Source: Pseudomonas putida
Lineage (GTDB): Bacteria > Pseudomonadota > Gammaproteobacteria > Pseudomonadales > Pseudomonadaceae
NCBI RefSeq assembly: GCF_002025705.1
Contig: NZ_CP018846.1
Location: 5,013,501 to 5,077,500 of the forward strand
DNA: 64,000 nt
Direction of reading: 5' to 3'
Shown here: positions 18,087 to 27,938 of the stretch, one piece after another
How the letters are laid out: every line of letters begins with the position of its first letter
How positions within the stretch are numbered: the first letter of the stretch is position 1
Notes under the pieces: generated by a model
What the model was told of the DNA's origin: nothing
What the model saw: the letters and a program-made list of their open reading frames with translations, nothing else
Databases searched by the model: none
Translations under genes and position numbers: made by a program

Positions 18087-18236
18087 GCAGGAGCGGCCTT
18101 GCCGGGACGCCGGATCGGTCGGAAAGGGCCGCATAGCGGCCCCGGCGATATCAGCTTGAATGCAGAAATTCTGGGGGCTGCTGCGCCCCCCTTTCCGACC
18201 GGTCCGGCGTCCCGGCAAGGCCGCTCCCACATTGAT
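18087..18236. repeat. Inverted pair of REP-type repeats (CCGGACCGGTCGG class)
   Basis: AGGAGCGGCCTTGCCGGGAC at 18090 and the inverse GTCCCGGCAAGGCCGCTCC near 18210, each with a GATCGGTCGGAAAGG or TTTCCGACCGGTC arm. Follows the DUF4105 gene. Confidence 0.8.
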
Positions 18237-18347
18237 CGCATGATGGCCGACAGATGTGAACCAACCGACTCTTTGACACTGTTTTGACAGCTCCCCGACA
18301 AATCGCCACCTAGACTTTCCGGTATCTCCCCAAAGGTCCAGGTGGTC

Positions 18348-18701
18348 ATGTCGCGGTACTGGTTCGGCTTGTGCATTGCGTTGTTGCTGGCGGGTTGCGA
18401 AACCACCCACGATCAGATGGTCAACCACGGTTATCCCCCCGCCTACGCCGACGGCTACCAGGACGGTTGCAGCAGCGGCCGCCAGGCGGCTGGCCTGATG
18501 GTTGGCGACTTCAAGAAGGACGTACCGCGCTACCTGCACAATCGCCAGTACGAAACCGGTTGGGACGATGGTTTCCGCCAATGCCACGCGATGCAGAACA
18601 GCGAGGAGCAGCGCCAGTACCATGAGCGCTTCTGGGACGAGCGTGACCGCGAATGGCAGCAGGAGAAAGACCAGGGCGCCGCCCGTGCCTACCGCCGCTG
18701 A
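18348..18701 (+). CDS. Small lipoprotein of unknown function
   Basis: 117 residues with lipobox LLAGC (Cys at about residue 17), so membrane-anchored after signal peptidase II. The mature part has YADGYQDGCSSGRQ and GWDDGFRQCHAM, two related Gly-rich aromatic segments, and a charged C-terminal helix. Start at ATG 18348, preceded by AGGTGG; a GTG two codons earlier is possible. Function not recognised. Confidence 0.8.
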   Translation: MSRYWFGLCIALLLAGCETTHDQMVNHGYPPAYADGYQDGCSSGRQAAGLMVGDFKKDVPRYLHNRQYETGWDDGFRQCHAMQNSEEQRQYHERFWDERDREWQQEKDQGAARAYRR

Positions 18702-18785
18702 TTTTCACGGCGCCTGCGTCGCAAACTGACATCCACTGAAACCGCCAGCCTGCCATGCTGGTCTCCAGTACAAGGAGGCCATTGC

Positions 18786-19274
18786 ATGAGCCGTGCATTC
18801 GTCAACGAAGACCAGGCCGCCGCCCAAGCCGACCAACCGGTAGAGCGGCGCGTCAGCGAGCAGCCCAATTACGTGACCGCCAGCGGCCTGCGCCAGCTGC
18901 AACAACGCGTGAGCGAACTGAATGCCTTGCGCAGCGAGTTGCAGGCCGAGGGCGAGCGCGGCGACAAGCAGCGCCTGGCCGATGCCGAGCGGGATTTGCG
19001 TTATTTTAGCGCGCGGGTGCAGAGCGCGCAGGTGGTGCCGGCCGCGACTTCACACAGCAAGGTACAGATTGGCAGCCGGGTCAGGTTCGTCGACGAGCAG
19101 GGCCAGGAGCAGGTGGTGCAGCTGGTGGGCGAAGATGAGGCGGATGCCGGACGCGGGATGATCAACTGGGGGTCACCACTGGGGCGGGCGCTGCTCGGGG
19201 CCGGGCCTGGGGATGAAGTGCTGTGGCGGCGGCCGGCGGGGGATCAGATGATCGAAGTAATCGAGATCGGTTGA
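18786..19274 (+). CDS. GreA/GreB-family transcription factor
   Basis: 162 residues. A predicted coiled-coil hairpin (about residues 30-80) is followed by the Gre C-terminal FKBP-like domain (VQIGSRVRFVDEQGQE ... SPLGRALLGAGPGDEV), as in Gre proteins that enter the RNA polymerase secondary channel. The coil tip lacks a clear paired acidic motif (LNALRSELQAEGERGDK), so transcript-cleavage activity is uncertain. It is a Gre paralogue, not canonical GreA or GreB. Confidence 0.8.
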   Translation: MSRAFVNEDQAAAQADQPVERRVSEQPNYVTASGLRQLQQRVSELNALRSELQAEGERGDKQRLADAERDLRYFSARVQSAQVVPAATSHSKVQIGSRVRFVDEQGQEQVVQLVGEDEADAGRGMINWGSPLGRALLGAGPGDEVLWRRPAGDQMIEVIEIG

Positions 19275-19276
19275 GG

Positions 19277-19386
19277 CCTTGGGGCTGCTTCGCAGCCCAT
19301 TCGCGACGCAAGGCCGCCCCTACAGGGATCGCGGTCCCTTGTAGGAGCGGCCTTGCGTCGCGAATGGGCCGCAAAGCGGCCCCAGC
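19277..19386. repeat. Inverted pair of REP-type repeats
   Basis: TTCGCGACGCAAGGCCGCCC and its inverse TAGGAGCGGCCTTGCGTCGC between the Gre-like gene and convergent gdhA, flanked by GGGGCTGCTTCGCAGCCC and GGGCCGCAAAGCGGCCC hairpins that may terminate both genes. Confidence 0.8.
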
Positions 19387-19395
19387 AGTCTCGGA

Positions 19396-20745
19396 TCAGA
19401 CCACGCCCTGAGCCAGCATGGCATCGGCAACTTTCACAAAGCCGGCAATGTTTGCACCCTTGACGTAGTTGACCTTGCCATCGGCCTCTTGACCGTAATG
19501 CACGCAAGCATGGTGAATCGACTGCATGATGTTGTGCAGCTTGCTGTCCACTTCACCGGCGGTCCACAACAGGCGCATGGCGTTCTGCGACATCTCCAGC
19601 CCCGATACGGCCACGCCGCCGGCATTCGATGCCTTGCCAGGGGCGTACAGGATGCCAGCCTCGATGAACAGGTCCACGGCAGCCAGGGTGGTCGGCATGT
19701 TGGCACCTTCTGCCACACAGATGCAGCCGTTGCGCAGCAGGGTGCGGGCGTCTTCGATGTCCAGTTCGTTCTGGGTGGCGCACGGCAGCGCGATGTCGCA
19801 CGGCAGGCTCCACGGCGTCTGGCCCTTGCGGAATTCCAGGCCGAACTGGCCAGCCAGCTCGCTGATGCGGCCGCGCTTGACGTTCTTCAGCTCCATCAGC
19901 GCATCCCACTGGGCATCGGTCAGGCCGGCTTCGGCGTACAGGGTACCTTCGGAGTCGGACAGCGAAATCACCTTGCCACCCAGGTCCATGACCTTGCGTG
20001 CAGCGTACTGGGCGACGTTGCCGGAACCGGAGATGGCCACGCGGCGGCCGTCGATGCGCAGGTCCTGGCGCTTGAGCATTTCTTCAGCGAAGTACACACA
20101 GCCGTAGCCGGTGGCTTCAGGGCGGATCAGGCTGCCGCCGTAGGTCATGCCCTTGCCGGTCAGCACCGAAGTGAACTGATTGGCCAGGCGCTTGTACTGG
20201 CCGAACATGAAGCCGATCTCGCGGGCACCAACGCCGATGTCACCGGCCGGCACGTCGCAATCGGCGCCGATGTGGCGGTACAGCTCGCTCATGAAGGCCT
20301 GGCAGAAGCGCATGACTTCAGCATCGCTCTTGCCTTTCGGGTCGAAGTCCGAGCCACCTTTGCCGCCGCCCATGGGCAGCGAGGTCAGGGAGTTCTTGAA
20401 CACCTGTTCGAAGGCCAGGAACTTGAGCACGCTCAGGTTCACCGACGGGTGGAAGCGCAGGCCGCCCTTGTAAGGGCCGATGGCGCTGCTCATCTGGATG
20501 CGATAGCCGCGGTTGACCTGGACCTTGCCCTGGTCATCGACCCACGACACGCGGAACAGCACGGCACGCTCAGGTTCGACCATGCGTTCGAGGATACCGG
20601 ACTGCAGGTAGTGAGGGTTGGCTTCGAGGAACGGCCACAGGGTGCGCAGCACTTCTTCCACAGCCTGGTGGAATTCCGGTTGGCCCGGGTCGCGTTGCTG
20701 CAGGCGTGCAAGGAAATTGTCGACAGATTCGATCATGGTAGACAT
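19396..20745 (-). CDS. gdhA: NADP-specific glutamate dehydrogenase
   Basis: 449 residues (446 if ATG 20736 is used). It reductively aminates 2-oxoglutarate to glutamate for ammonium assimilation. GdhA signature GGGKGGSDFDPKGKS with its catalytic lysine near residue 126, substrate region YKGGLRFHP, and the Rossmann motif GSGNVA near residue 238. Length and N-terminus (NFLARLQQRDPGQPEF) align with E. coli GdhA. The upstream 130 bases are AT-rich, consistent with a regulated promoter, but I could not fix a -35/-10 pair. Confidence 0.96.
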   Translation of the reverse strand: MSTMIESVDNFLARLQQRDPGQPEFHQAVEEVLRTLWPFLEANPHYLQSGILERMVEPERAVLFRVSWVDDQGKVQVNRGYRIQMSSAIGPYKGGLRFHPSVNLSVLKFLAFEQVFKNSLTSLPMGGGKGGSDFDPKGKSDAEVMRFCQAFMSELYRHIGADCDVPAGDIGVGAREIGFMFGQYKRLANQFTSVLTGKGMTYGGSLIRPEATGYGCVYFAEEMLKRQDLRIDGRRVAISGSGNVAQYAARKVMDLGGKVISLSDSEGTLYAEAGLTDAQWDALMELKNVKRGRISELAGQFGLEFRKGQTPWSLPCDIALPCATQNELDIEDARTLLRNGCICVAEGANMPTTLAAVDLFIEAGILYAPGKASNAGGVAVSGLEMSQNAMRLLWTAGEVDSKLHNIMQSIHHACVHYGQEADGKVNYVKGANIAGFVKVADAMLAQGVV

Positions 20746-20884
20746 CTCACCAAGAGGATTGGACTTATTGGTTTTTTCTGGAATGTACCAAGAAGCAATC
20801 GCACCGGAATAGGGCGAAATGTCGTTTTTTTGAAATTATTTGGTGCGTTTTATATAAATGTATACAAAATCACCCTTCAGTGGT

Positions 20885-20979
20885 GGCCTCTTCGCGGGTA
20901 AACCCGCTCCCACAGGTGTCATGCAAACCTTGGGTACAGCGCCTTACCTGTGGGAGCGGGCTTGCCCGCGAATGAGGCC
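20885..20979. repeat. Inverted pair of P. putida-type REP sequences
   Basis: GGCCTCTTCGCGGGTAAACC at 20885 and the inverse GGGAGCGGGCTTGCCCGCGA near 20951. They fill most of the space between gdhA and ettA; the remaining 20746-20884 is AT-rich promoter-like sequence of gdhA. Confidence 0.85.
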
Positions 20980-21050
20980 AACAGCACTTTCCAGCCAGGC
21001 ACAAAAATGGGGCCGCTAAGGGCCCCATTCTTGTGCATCAGAAAACCGGC

Positions 21051-22718
21051 TTACTGGGCCAGCTTCTTGTGCCGTACACGGTGCGGCTGGGCAGCGGCAT
21101 CGCCCAGGCGCTTCTTGCGATCGGCTTCGTACTCGGTGTAGTTGCCCTCGAAGAACACCACGTTCGAGTCGTCTTCGTACGCCAGGATGTGAGTGGCCAC
21201 ACGGTCCAGGAACCAGCGGTCGTGGGAAATCACGATGGCGGCGCCCGGGAAGTCCAGCAGGGCTTCTTCCAGCGAACGCAGGGTTTCGACGTCGAGGTCG
21301 TTGGACGGTTCGTCGAGCAGCAGGACGTTGCCGCCCTCCTTCAGGGTCAGGGCCAGGTGCAGGCGGCCACGCTCACCACCGGACAGGTCCTTGACGAACT
21401 TCTGCTGGTCGCCACCCTTGAAGTTGAAGCGGCCGACGTAGGTACGCGACGGGATCTCGTAGCTACCGATGCGGATCTGGTCGGAACCGTCGGAGATCTG
21501 CTGGAACACTGTCTTGGAACCGTCGAGGTCTTCGCGGCTCTGGTCCACGCAAGCCAGCTGCACGGTTTCGCCGATCTCGATGCTGCCCGAGTCCGGTTGT
21601 TCCTTGCCCATCAGCATGCGGAACAGGGTCGATTTACCGGCACCGTTACCACCGATAACGCCGACGATGGCGCCTTTTGGCATGGCGAACGACAGGTTGT
21701 CGATCAGCACGCGATCGCCGTAGCCCTTGGTGACGTTCTTGAACTCGATGACCTTGTCGCCCAGGCGCGGGCCGGCCGGGATGTAGATCTCGTTGGTCTC
21801 GCTGCGCTTCTGGAATTCCTGCGACTGCATTTCCTCGAAGCGCTGCAGACGGGCCTTGGATTTGGACTGGCGGGCCTTGGCGCCTTTGCGCACCCACTCC
21901 AGTTCCTCTTTCATGGCCTTCTCGTGGGCGCTCTGCTGCTTGGATTCCTGCGCCAGGCGGTCCGACTTGGCTTCCAGCCAGCCCGAGTAGTTGCCTTCGT
22001 ACGGGATACCGGCGCCGCGGTCCAGTTCGAGGATCCAGCCGGCGACGTTGTCGAGGAAGTAACGGTCGTGGGTAATCGCTACCACGGTGCCCGGGAAGTC
22101 GTGCAGGAAGCGCTCCAGCCAGGCTACCGAGTCGGCGTCCAGGTGGTTGGTCGGTTCGTCGAGCAGCAGCATGTCGGGCGCCGACAGCAGCAAGCGGCAC
22201 AGGGCCACACGGCGCTTCTCGCCACCGGACAGGTGTTCGATGCGGGCATCCCAGGCCGGCAGGCGCAGGGCGTCGGCAGCGACGTCCAGCTGACGCTCCA
22301 GGTTGTGGCCGTCAGCGGCCTGCAGGATGGCCTCGAGCTTGGCCTGTTCGGCGGCCAGCTTGTCGAAGTCGGCATCCGGCTCGGCGTAGGCAGCGTAGAC
22401 CTCGTCCAGGCGAGCCTGGGCGTCCTTGATCACGCTGACGGCTTCCTCGACCACTTCACGCACGGACTTGTTCGGGTCCAGTTGCGGTTCCTGTGGCAGG
22501 TAACCCACGTTGATGTCGGGCATCGGACGGGCTTCGCCGTCGAATTCCTTGTCGACGCCCGCCATGATCCGCAGCAGGGTCGATTTACCGGCGCCGTTCA
22601 GGCCGAGCACGCCGATCTTGGCGCCTGGGAAGAACGACAGGGAAATGTTCTTGAGAATTTCCCGCTTCGGCGGCACGACCTTGCTCAGCCGATGCATGGT
22701 GTAGACGTATTGAGCCAA
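21051..22718 (-). CDS. ettA: Energy-dependent translational throttle protein EttA (ABC-F)
   Basis: 555 residues, the same as E. coli EttA, if the TTG at 22718 is used. The N-terminus is then MAQYVYTMHRL, with GAGGG 7 bases upstream. Two ABC cassettes: Walker A GLNGAGKST and GGNGAGKST; signatures LSGGEKRR and LSGGERGR; Walker B LLLDEPTNHLD and LLLDEPSNDLD. The EttA arm and linker lie between them. There are no membrane domains. By family knowledge it binds the ribosomal E site and gates elongation according to ADP/ATP ratio. Confidence 0.95.
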   Translation of the reverse strand: MAQYVYTMHRLSKVVPPKREILKNISLSFFPGAKIGVLGLNGAGKSTLLRIMAGVDKEFDGEARPMPDINVGYLPQEPQLDPNKSVREVVEEAVSVIKDAQARLDEVYAAYAEPDADFDKLAAEQAKLEAILQAADGHNLERQLDVAADALRLPAWDARIEHLSGGEKRRVALCRLLLSAPDMLLLDEPTNHLDADSVAWLERFLHDFPGTVVAITHDRYFLDNVAGWILELDRGAGIPYEGNYSGWLEAKSDRLAQESKQQSAHEKAMKEELEWVRKGAKARQSKSKARLQRFEEMQSQEFQKRSETNEIYIPAGPRLGDKVIEFKNVTKGYGDRVLIDNLSFAMPKGAIVGVIGGNGAGKSTLFRMLMGKEQPDSGSIEIGETVQLACVDQSREDLDGSKTVFQQISDGSDQIRIGSYEIPSRTYVGRFNFKGGDQQKFVKDLSGGERGRLHLALTLKEGGNVLLLDEPSNDLDVETLRSLEEALLDFPGAAIVISHDRWFLDRVATHILAYEDDSNVVFFEGNYTEYEADRKKRLGDAAAQPHRVRHKKLAQ

Positions 22719-22902
22719 AACCAAGCCCTCTAATCAGATAGGTAAAGACATCGACGATCGCCCCGGCAGTGTGGCCAGGGGGATGTGTTTACGGGGTGTA
22801 TTGAACAAAGTCGACCATTCTACGCCAACGCGCGGCGTTGCACAGGGTGGTCGGACGGTGGGGTGGGAGCGGTGTGATCCAGAAGGGGCTTTTATTGCCC
22901 GT

Positions 22903-23092
22903 GCCGGCCCCCTTCGCGGGCAAGCCCGCTCCCACAGGTACAGCACATGATTGAAGCCTTATGCAGTAACTGTAGAACCACTACAGCCCAGGACTCAGGC
23001 CTCATGCTGTAACGGTATAGCCACAGGTACAGCTCAAGACTCAGGCCTCGCGCAATACCTGTGGGAGCGGGCTTGCCCGCGAAAGGGCCGGC
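22903..23092. repeat. Distant inverted pair of P. putida REP sequences
   Basis: GCCGGCCCCCTTCGCGGGCA from 22903 and the inverse GGGAGCGGGCTTGCCCGCGA near 23062. The 392-base interval 22719-23110 between ettA and the next gene contains these and otherwise shows no gene. Confidence 0.8.
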
Positions 23093-23110
23093 ATGGCAGC
23101 CGCAGATGGC

Positions 23111-23548
23111 TCAGACGTGGCGCTGCTTGCCAGCCTTGCCCCGCGGCAGGCGGCAACGGTCGCCCTGCTCGGCCAGGCGCGCGGCATAAGCGGCCTTGAC
23201 GCTGAAACCACCACTGCGGGCCGGTTGCTCGGCAACCTTGGCAGGCTTGGCTGCAGCAGGCGTGCTCACCACCTTGCTTGCCGGCTTGACGGCAACGGCC
23301 GCTGGCGCTGCTTCTACCGCCGGCACCGCCCCCTTGGCGGTCTTGCGCAGTTCAGCCAGCGATGGCGTCTTGTTTTTCGAGGCCGCAGCCGCGTCTGGTT
23401 TGACCAGCGAGCGCTGGCACGATTTGCAGGATACGTCCGCGGTCACGGCAGTGCTGACAAGGGTCTGACTGCTGCGCCCACAGGCGGAATCGAGGCCATT
23501 GGTGGAAAAGTGAGTAACCAAAACCGAACATCTCCGATGCGTTGTCAT
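23111..23548 (-). CDS. Hypothetical Ala/Lys/Pro-rich protein
   Basis: 145 residues from ATG 23548 (MTTHRRCSVL). Central 70 residues of Ala, Val, Pro and Lys look disordered. Four Cys occur in the first half, including a CKSC pair that could bind metal. Basic C-terminus. Not recognised. Divergent from the large PAS-GGDEF-EAL gene. Coding potential is moderate, as low-complexity composition can mimic coding. Confidence 0.55.
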   Translation of the reverse strand: MTTHRRCSVLVTHFSTNGLDSACGRSSQTLVSTAVTADVSCKSCQRSLVKPDAAAASKNKTPSLAELRKTAKGAVPAVEAAPAAVAVKPASKVVSTPAAAKPAKVAEQPARSGGFSVKAAYAARLAEQGDRCRLPRGKAGKQRHV

Positions 23549-23781
23549 TGAAGCGGGCGGCATTCTCGCACAGGATGCAGGGTCTTGCCGAACGGGCCGG
23601 CCGCACCACGACCATCGGTGGCGGACAACAGGGCTGGCACATTGCCATAATCACAGGCATGCTAGCCCGTTCGGATGTCCGGCTTTATAGTGCGCCGCCG
23701 CGGTCCAGGCTTGTGCAGATACCGGCATACACCGTGCATGTTCCCACCCTGCCATCGCCAGCCCAATCGCAGGACCAACGC

Positions 23782-26700
23782 TTGACCAATCTCAATCATC
23801 CGACTCTGCTGCGCCCCGCTTCGACGGCCCCAGTCGCTTCGCTGCGTGGTTCGGTCAAAGGTGCGCTGGCCCTGCTGGCCTTGATCCTGCTGGGTTTGCT
23901 GCTGTGGCAACTGTTCTCGCAGTTCCGCCACACCCAGGCCGACCAGCGCCAGATGAACCTGGACGCCAGTGCCGAACTGGCCGACCACCTGAGCCTGAAC
24001 ATGGCGCTCAAGGCCCAGCAGGCCCTGAATGTGGTCCAGCCCTACGTCAAAGCACCGACGCCCGCCGCCCTGCCGAGCCTGTTGGCAACCCTGCGCGAAC
24101 GCCTACCCGCCTTGCGCGACGTGGCCTGGCTGGACCATGCCGGGCAACTGCGCAGCGACAGCCTGGCCGGCAGCCCCGACCGCCAACTGATTGACGAACT
24201 GGTCGGGCTGAACCAGGGCCGCAACTACTACTTCGCCAACGCGGCGGATAACCGCACCATCTACCTGCTGTTGCGCCAAGCGGCCGAACAGGACCGTGGA
24301 TACTGGCTACTGCGCCTGTCCCCTGACTATTACCAGGCGCTCACCGTGCACCTGGACGGCCCCGGGCACCCGCTCTGGCTGCTGGAAAACAGCCGCAGCG
24401 GCGAGGTACTGGAGCGCCACGCCCCGGTACAGACCAGCGGTGAACCGCTGCAAAGCGTGATGCTCGCGTTCATCGACAACAGCGCCTGGCAATTGCGTGG
24501 CCTGTTCGACGCAGGCCTGGCCCAGCAGAAACTGCTGCCGGCACTGATCGGCAAGTGCCTGCTGGCGCTGTTCTGCGCCCTGCTGCCGGTGCTGGCACTG
24601 ATCAATATGCGCCGCCGCCAGCGCGCCTTGCAGGAAGACCGCCGGCGCTACCACGAAATCTTCGAAGGCACGGGCGTAGCGTTGTGTGTACTCGACCTGT
24701 CGAGCCTGCCCGGCCAGCTCGACCGCTATCACCTGCGCAACCTGGCCGGGCTCAAACAGAGCCTGGCGCTGGACCCTAACCTGCGCCGCTCGCTGCTGCT
24801 GGAACTGAAGATCACCGAGATCAACCAGGTGGCGCGCCAGCTGCTCAACGTCGAGTGCCACGAAGGGGCCTGGCAACGGCTGATCGACGGCAGCGGTGTG
24901 GGCCGCGACAGCATCGGCATGCAACTGATCGACGCCTTGATCGAGCAACGCCCGTCGCTGGAACTGGAAGTGCGCCTGCCGGCACCGCTGGGTGGCGAAC
25001 TGCACCTGTGGCTGATGGCGCGCCTGCCGCAACAGCGTCGCGACTACCAGGCGGTGATCCTCAGCATCAGCGACATCACCAGCCGCAAGCAGGTGGAGTT
25101 GTCGCTGCTGGAGCGCGAAAGCTTCTGGTCCGACGTAGTGCGTACCGTGCCCGACCAGCTGTACGTGCAGGACGTGCACAGCCAGCGGATGATCTTCAGC
25201 AACCGCCACCTCGGCCAGACGCTCGGCTACGACCGCACCGAGCTTGCACAGATGGGCGACCGCTTCTGGGAGTTGCTGCTGCACCCTGAAGACGCCGCGC
25301 ACTACCAGGCTTTGCGCCAGCAACAGCGCGACAGTGCTCACGCCCAGTCGCTGCACACTCAGTTGCGCTTCCGCCACCGCGACGGCGGCTGGCGCTGCTA
25401 CGAAATCCGCGAGCAGGTGCTGACCCGTGACGAAGATGGCCTGGTCACACGCATCATCGGCGTGGGCAAGGATGTCACCGTGCAGATCGAGGCCAGCCAG
25501 TCGTTGCGCGACAGCGAGCAGCGCTACCGCATGCTCGCCGAAAGCATCAGCGACGTGATCTTCTCCACCGACAGCCGCCTGCAACTCAACTACCTCAGCC
25601 CCTCGGTACAGGCCGTGCTGGGCTACCAGGCCGACTGGATCTTCGACAACGGCTGGCAGTCGATCATCGCCAACCCCTCCCAACTCACCGGCATCTACAG
25701 CCTGATGGAGCGGGTCAGCAAGGCCATGGGCGACAGCGAGCAACTGGCACAACTGCGCAGCCAGCTGCCGACGCAACTGTTCCTGTTCGACTGCCTACGC
25801 GCCGATGGCCGCAAGATCCCCATCGAATTGCGCCTGGTGCTGGTGTGGGACGACCAGCAACGCTTCGAGGGCGTGCTCGGCGTGGGCCGCGACATCAGCC
25901 AGCAACGCCGTGCGGAAAAAGACCTGCGCATGGCCGCGACGGTTTTCGAACACTCCACTTCGGCGATCCTCATCACCGACCCGGCCGGCTACATCGTGCA
26001 GGCCAACGAAGCATTCAGCCGGGTCAGTGGCTACGCGGTCAGCGACGTGCTCGACCAGCTGCCGGCCATGCTGGTGGTCGAGGACCAGCAGGAAAGCCAC
26101 CTGCGCTACGTGCTCAAGCAACTGCACCAGCGCGGCAGCTGGGAGGGCGAAGTGTGGCTCAAGCGCCGCGACGGCGACCGTTACCCGGCCTGGGTCGGCA
26201 TTACCGCGGTACTCGACGACGAAGGCGACCTGGCCAGCTATGTATGCTTCTTCACCGACATCAGCGAGCGCAAGGCCAGCGAACAGCGCATCCACCGCCT
26301 GGCCTACTACGACGCCCTGACTCACCTGCCCAACCGCACGCTGTTCCAGGACCGCCTGCATACTGCGCTGCAGCAGGCCGAGCGGCAGAAGTCGTGGGTG
26401 GTGCTGATGTTCCTCGACCTCGACCGCTTCAAACCGATCAACGACTCCCTTGGCCACGCCGCGGGCGACCGCATGCTCAAGGACATGGCCCTGCGCCTGC
26501 TGGCCTGCGTCGACGATGACGACACCGTGGCGCGCATGGGCGGCGATGAATTCACCTTGCTGCTGCAGCCCCGCGCCACCCGCGAGATGGCCCTGAACCG
26601 CGCCATCCACGTGGCCGAGAGCATTCTTGGCAGCCTGGTGCGGCCGTTCGTGCTGGAAGGCCGCGAGTTCTTCGTCACCGCCAGTGTCGGCATCGCCCTC

Positions 26701-27612
26701 AGCCCGCAGGACGGCAACGAGCTGAGCCAGCTGATGAAGAACGCCGACACCGCCATGTACCACGCCAAGGAGCGCGGCAAGAACAACTTCCAGTTCTACC
26801 AGACCGAAATGAACGCCAGCGCCCTGGAGCGCCTGGAGCTGGAGAGCGACCTGCGCCACGCGCTGGAACAGAACGAGTTCATCCTCTACTACCAGCCGCA
26901 GTTCAGCGGTGACGGCAAGCGCCTGACCGGCGCCGAAGCGCTGCTGCGCTGGCGCCACCCGACCCGCGGCCTGGTGCCGCCGGGGGACTTCATCCCGGTG
27001 ATCGAAGAACTGGGCCTGGTAGTGGATGTCGGCGACTGGGTGCTGCGCGAGGCCAGCCGCCAGCTCAAGGTCTGGCACAAGAACAAGGTACGCGTGCCGA
27101 AGGTGTCGGTGAACATCTCGGCGCGGCAGTTCTCCGACGGCCAGCTGGGCACGCGGATCGCCACCATCCTTGAGGAAACCGGCCTGCCGCCGGCGTGCCT
27201 GGAGCTGGAGCTGACCGAGAGCATCCTGATGCGCGAGGTCAACGAGGCGCTGCAGATTCTGGCCAGCCTGAAGAACCTCGGCCTGAGCATCGCGGTCGAC
27301 GACTTCGGCACCGGTTATTCGTCGCTGAACTACCTCAAGCAGTTCCCGATCGACGTGCTGAAGATCGACCGCACCTTCGTCGACGGCCTGCCCGAAGGCG
27401 AGCAGGATGCGCAGATTGCCCGGGCGATCATCGCCATGGCGCACAGCCTTAACCTGGCGGTGATCGCCGAGGGCGTGGAGACCCATGAGCAACTGGAGTT
27501 CCTGCGCGAGCATGGCTGTGACGAGGTGCAGGGCTACCTGTTCGGGCGGCCGATGCCGGCCAACCAGTTCGAGGCGCAGTTCGCCAACGAAACCCTGTTC
27601 ATGTTCCAGTGA
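23782..27612 (+). CDS. Membrane PAS-GGDEF-EAL cyclic-di-GMP protein, RmcA-like
   Basis: 1276 residues from TTG 23782, chosen because AGGAC lies 7 bases upstream and TM1 then falls near residues 25-44; the open frame extends 240 bases further with no better start. Order: TM1, periplasmic region of about 210 residues, TM2 near 253-275, four PAS domains (from about 289, 446, 580 and 720), GGDEF with intact GGDEF near residue 918, and EAL with intact EALLR near 1052 and DDFGTGYSS. Both catalytic motifs look active, though in the RmcA family the EAL phosphodiesterase dominates. RmcA links redox/phenazine state to biofilm in P. aeruginosa; that role here is inference from architecture. Confidence 0.88.
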   Translation: MTNLNHPTLLRPASTAPVASLRGSVKGALALLALILLGLLLWQLFSQFRHTQADQRQMNLDASAELADHLSLNMALKAQQALNVVQPYVKAPTPAALPSLLATLRERLPALRDVAWLDHAGQLRSDSLAGSPDRQLIDELVGLNQGRNYYFANAADNRTIYLLLRQAAEQDRGYWLLRLSPDYYQALTVHLDGPGHPLWLLENSRSGEVLERHAPVQTSGEPLQSVMLAFIDNSAWQLRGLFDAGLAQQKLLPALIGKCLLALFCALLPVLALINMRRRQRALQEDRRRYHEIFEGTGVALCVLDLSSLPGQLDRYHLRNLAGLKQSLALDPNLRRSLLLELKITEINQVARQLLNVECHEGAWQRLIDGSGVGRDSIGMQLIDALIEQRPSLELEVRLPAPLGGELHLWLMARLPQQRRDYQAVILSISDITSRKQVELSLLERESFWSDVVRTVPDQLYVQDVHSQRMIFSNRHLGQTLGYDRTELAQMGDRFWELLLHPEDAAHYQALRQQQRDSAHAQSLHTQLRFRHRDGGWRCYEIREQVLTRDEDGLVTRIIGVGKDVTVQIEASQSLRDSEQRYRMLAESISDVIFSTDSRLQLNYLSPSVQAVLGYQADWIFDNGWQSIIANPSQLTGIYSLMERVSKAMGDSEQLAQLRSQLPTQLFLFDCLRADGRKIPIELRLVLVWDDQQRFEGVLGVGRDISQQRRAEKDLRMAATVFEHSTSAILITDPAGYIVQANEAFSRVSGYAVSDVLDQLPAMLVVEDQQESHLRYVLKQLHQRGSWEGEVWLKRRDGDRYPAWVGITAVLDDEGDLASYVCFFTDISERKASEQRIHRLAYYDALTHLPNRTLFQDRLHTALQQAERQKSWVVLMFLDLDRFKPINDSLGHAAGDRMLKDMALRLLACVDDDDTVARMGGDEFTLLLQPRATREMALNRAIHVAESILGSLVRPFVLEGREFFVTASVGIALSPQDGNELSQLMKNADTAMYHAKERGKNNFQFYQTEMNASALERLELESDLRHALEQNEFILYYQPQFSGDGKRLTGAEALLRWRHPTRGLVPPGDFIPVIEELGLVVDVGDWVLREASRQLKVWHKNKVRVPKVSVNISARQFSDGQLGTRIATILEETGLPPACLELELTESILMREVNEALQILASLKNLGLSIAVDDFGTGYSSLNYLKQFPIDVLKIDRTFVDGLPEGEQDAQIARAIIAMAHSLNLAVIAEGVETHEQLEFLREHGCDEVQGYLFGRPMPANQFEAQFANETLFMFQ

Positions 27613-27623
27613 TGACGCGCTCC

Positions 27624-27742
27624 TTGTGGGAGCGGCCTTGCGTCGCGAAAGGGCTGCAAAGCAGCCCCAGTCAGTTGTGCTGCGCTGCATAGATCCTTGG
27701 GGCCGCTGCGCAGCCCTTTCGCGACGCAAGGCCGCTCCCACA
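27624..27742. repeat. Inverted pair of REP-type repeats
   Basis: TGGGAGCGGCCTTGCGTCGC at 27628 and the inverse CCTTTCGCGACGCAAGGCCG near 27715, flanked by GGGCTGCAAAGCAGCCC and GGGGCCGCTGCGCAGCCC. It lies between the RmcA-like gene and glyA. The rest of 27743-27938 is the glyA leader, with TAGAAT at 27898 as a possible -10. Confidence 0.8.
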
Positions 27743-27938
27743 ACGATCATGTCCGATGCTGAGACTTCCACCTCTGAAACCGGACTTTCGGGTCAACTCC
27801 CAACCCCAGCCAGCCCAGACACGGCGCGGGATGCAACATGAGCCCCATTGGTCCGCGACTTGATGCCAGTTCATATGCCAGGCGCGGATCAATCGGTTAG
27901 AATGCCCCCCCAAATTACCCCGATCCTTGAGGACCGCC

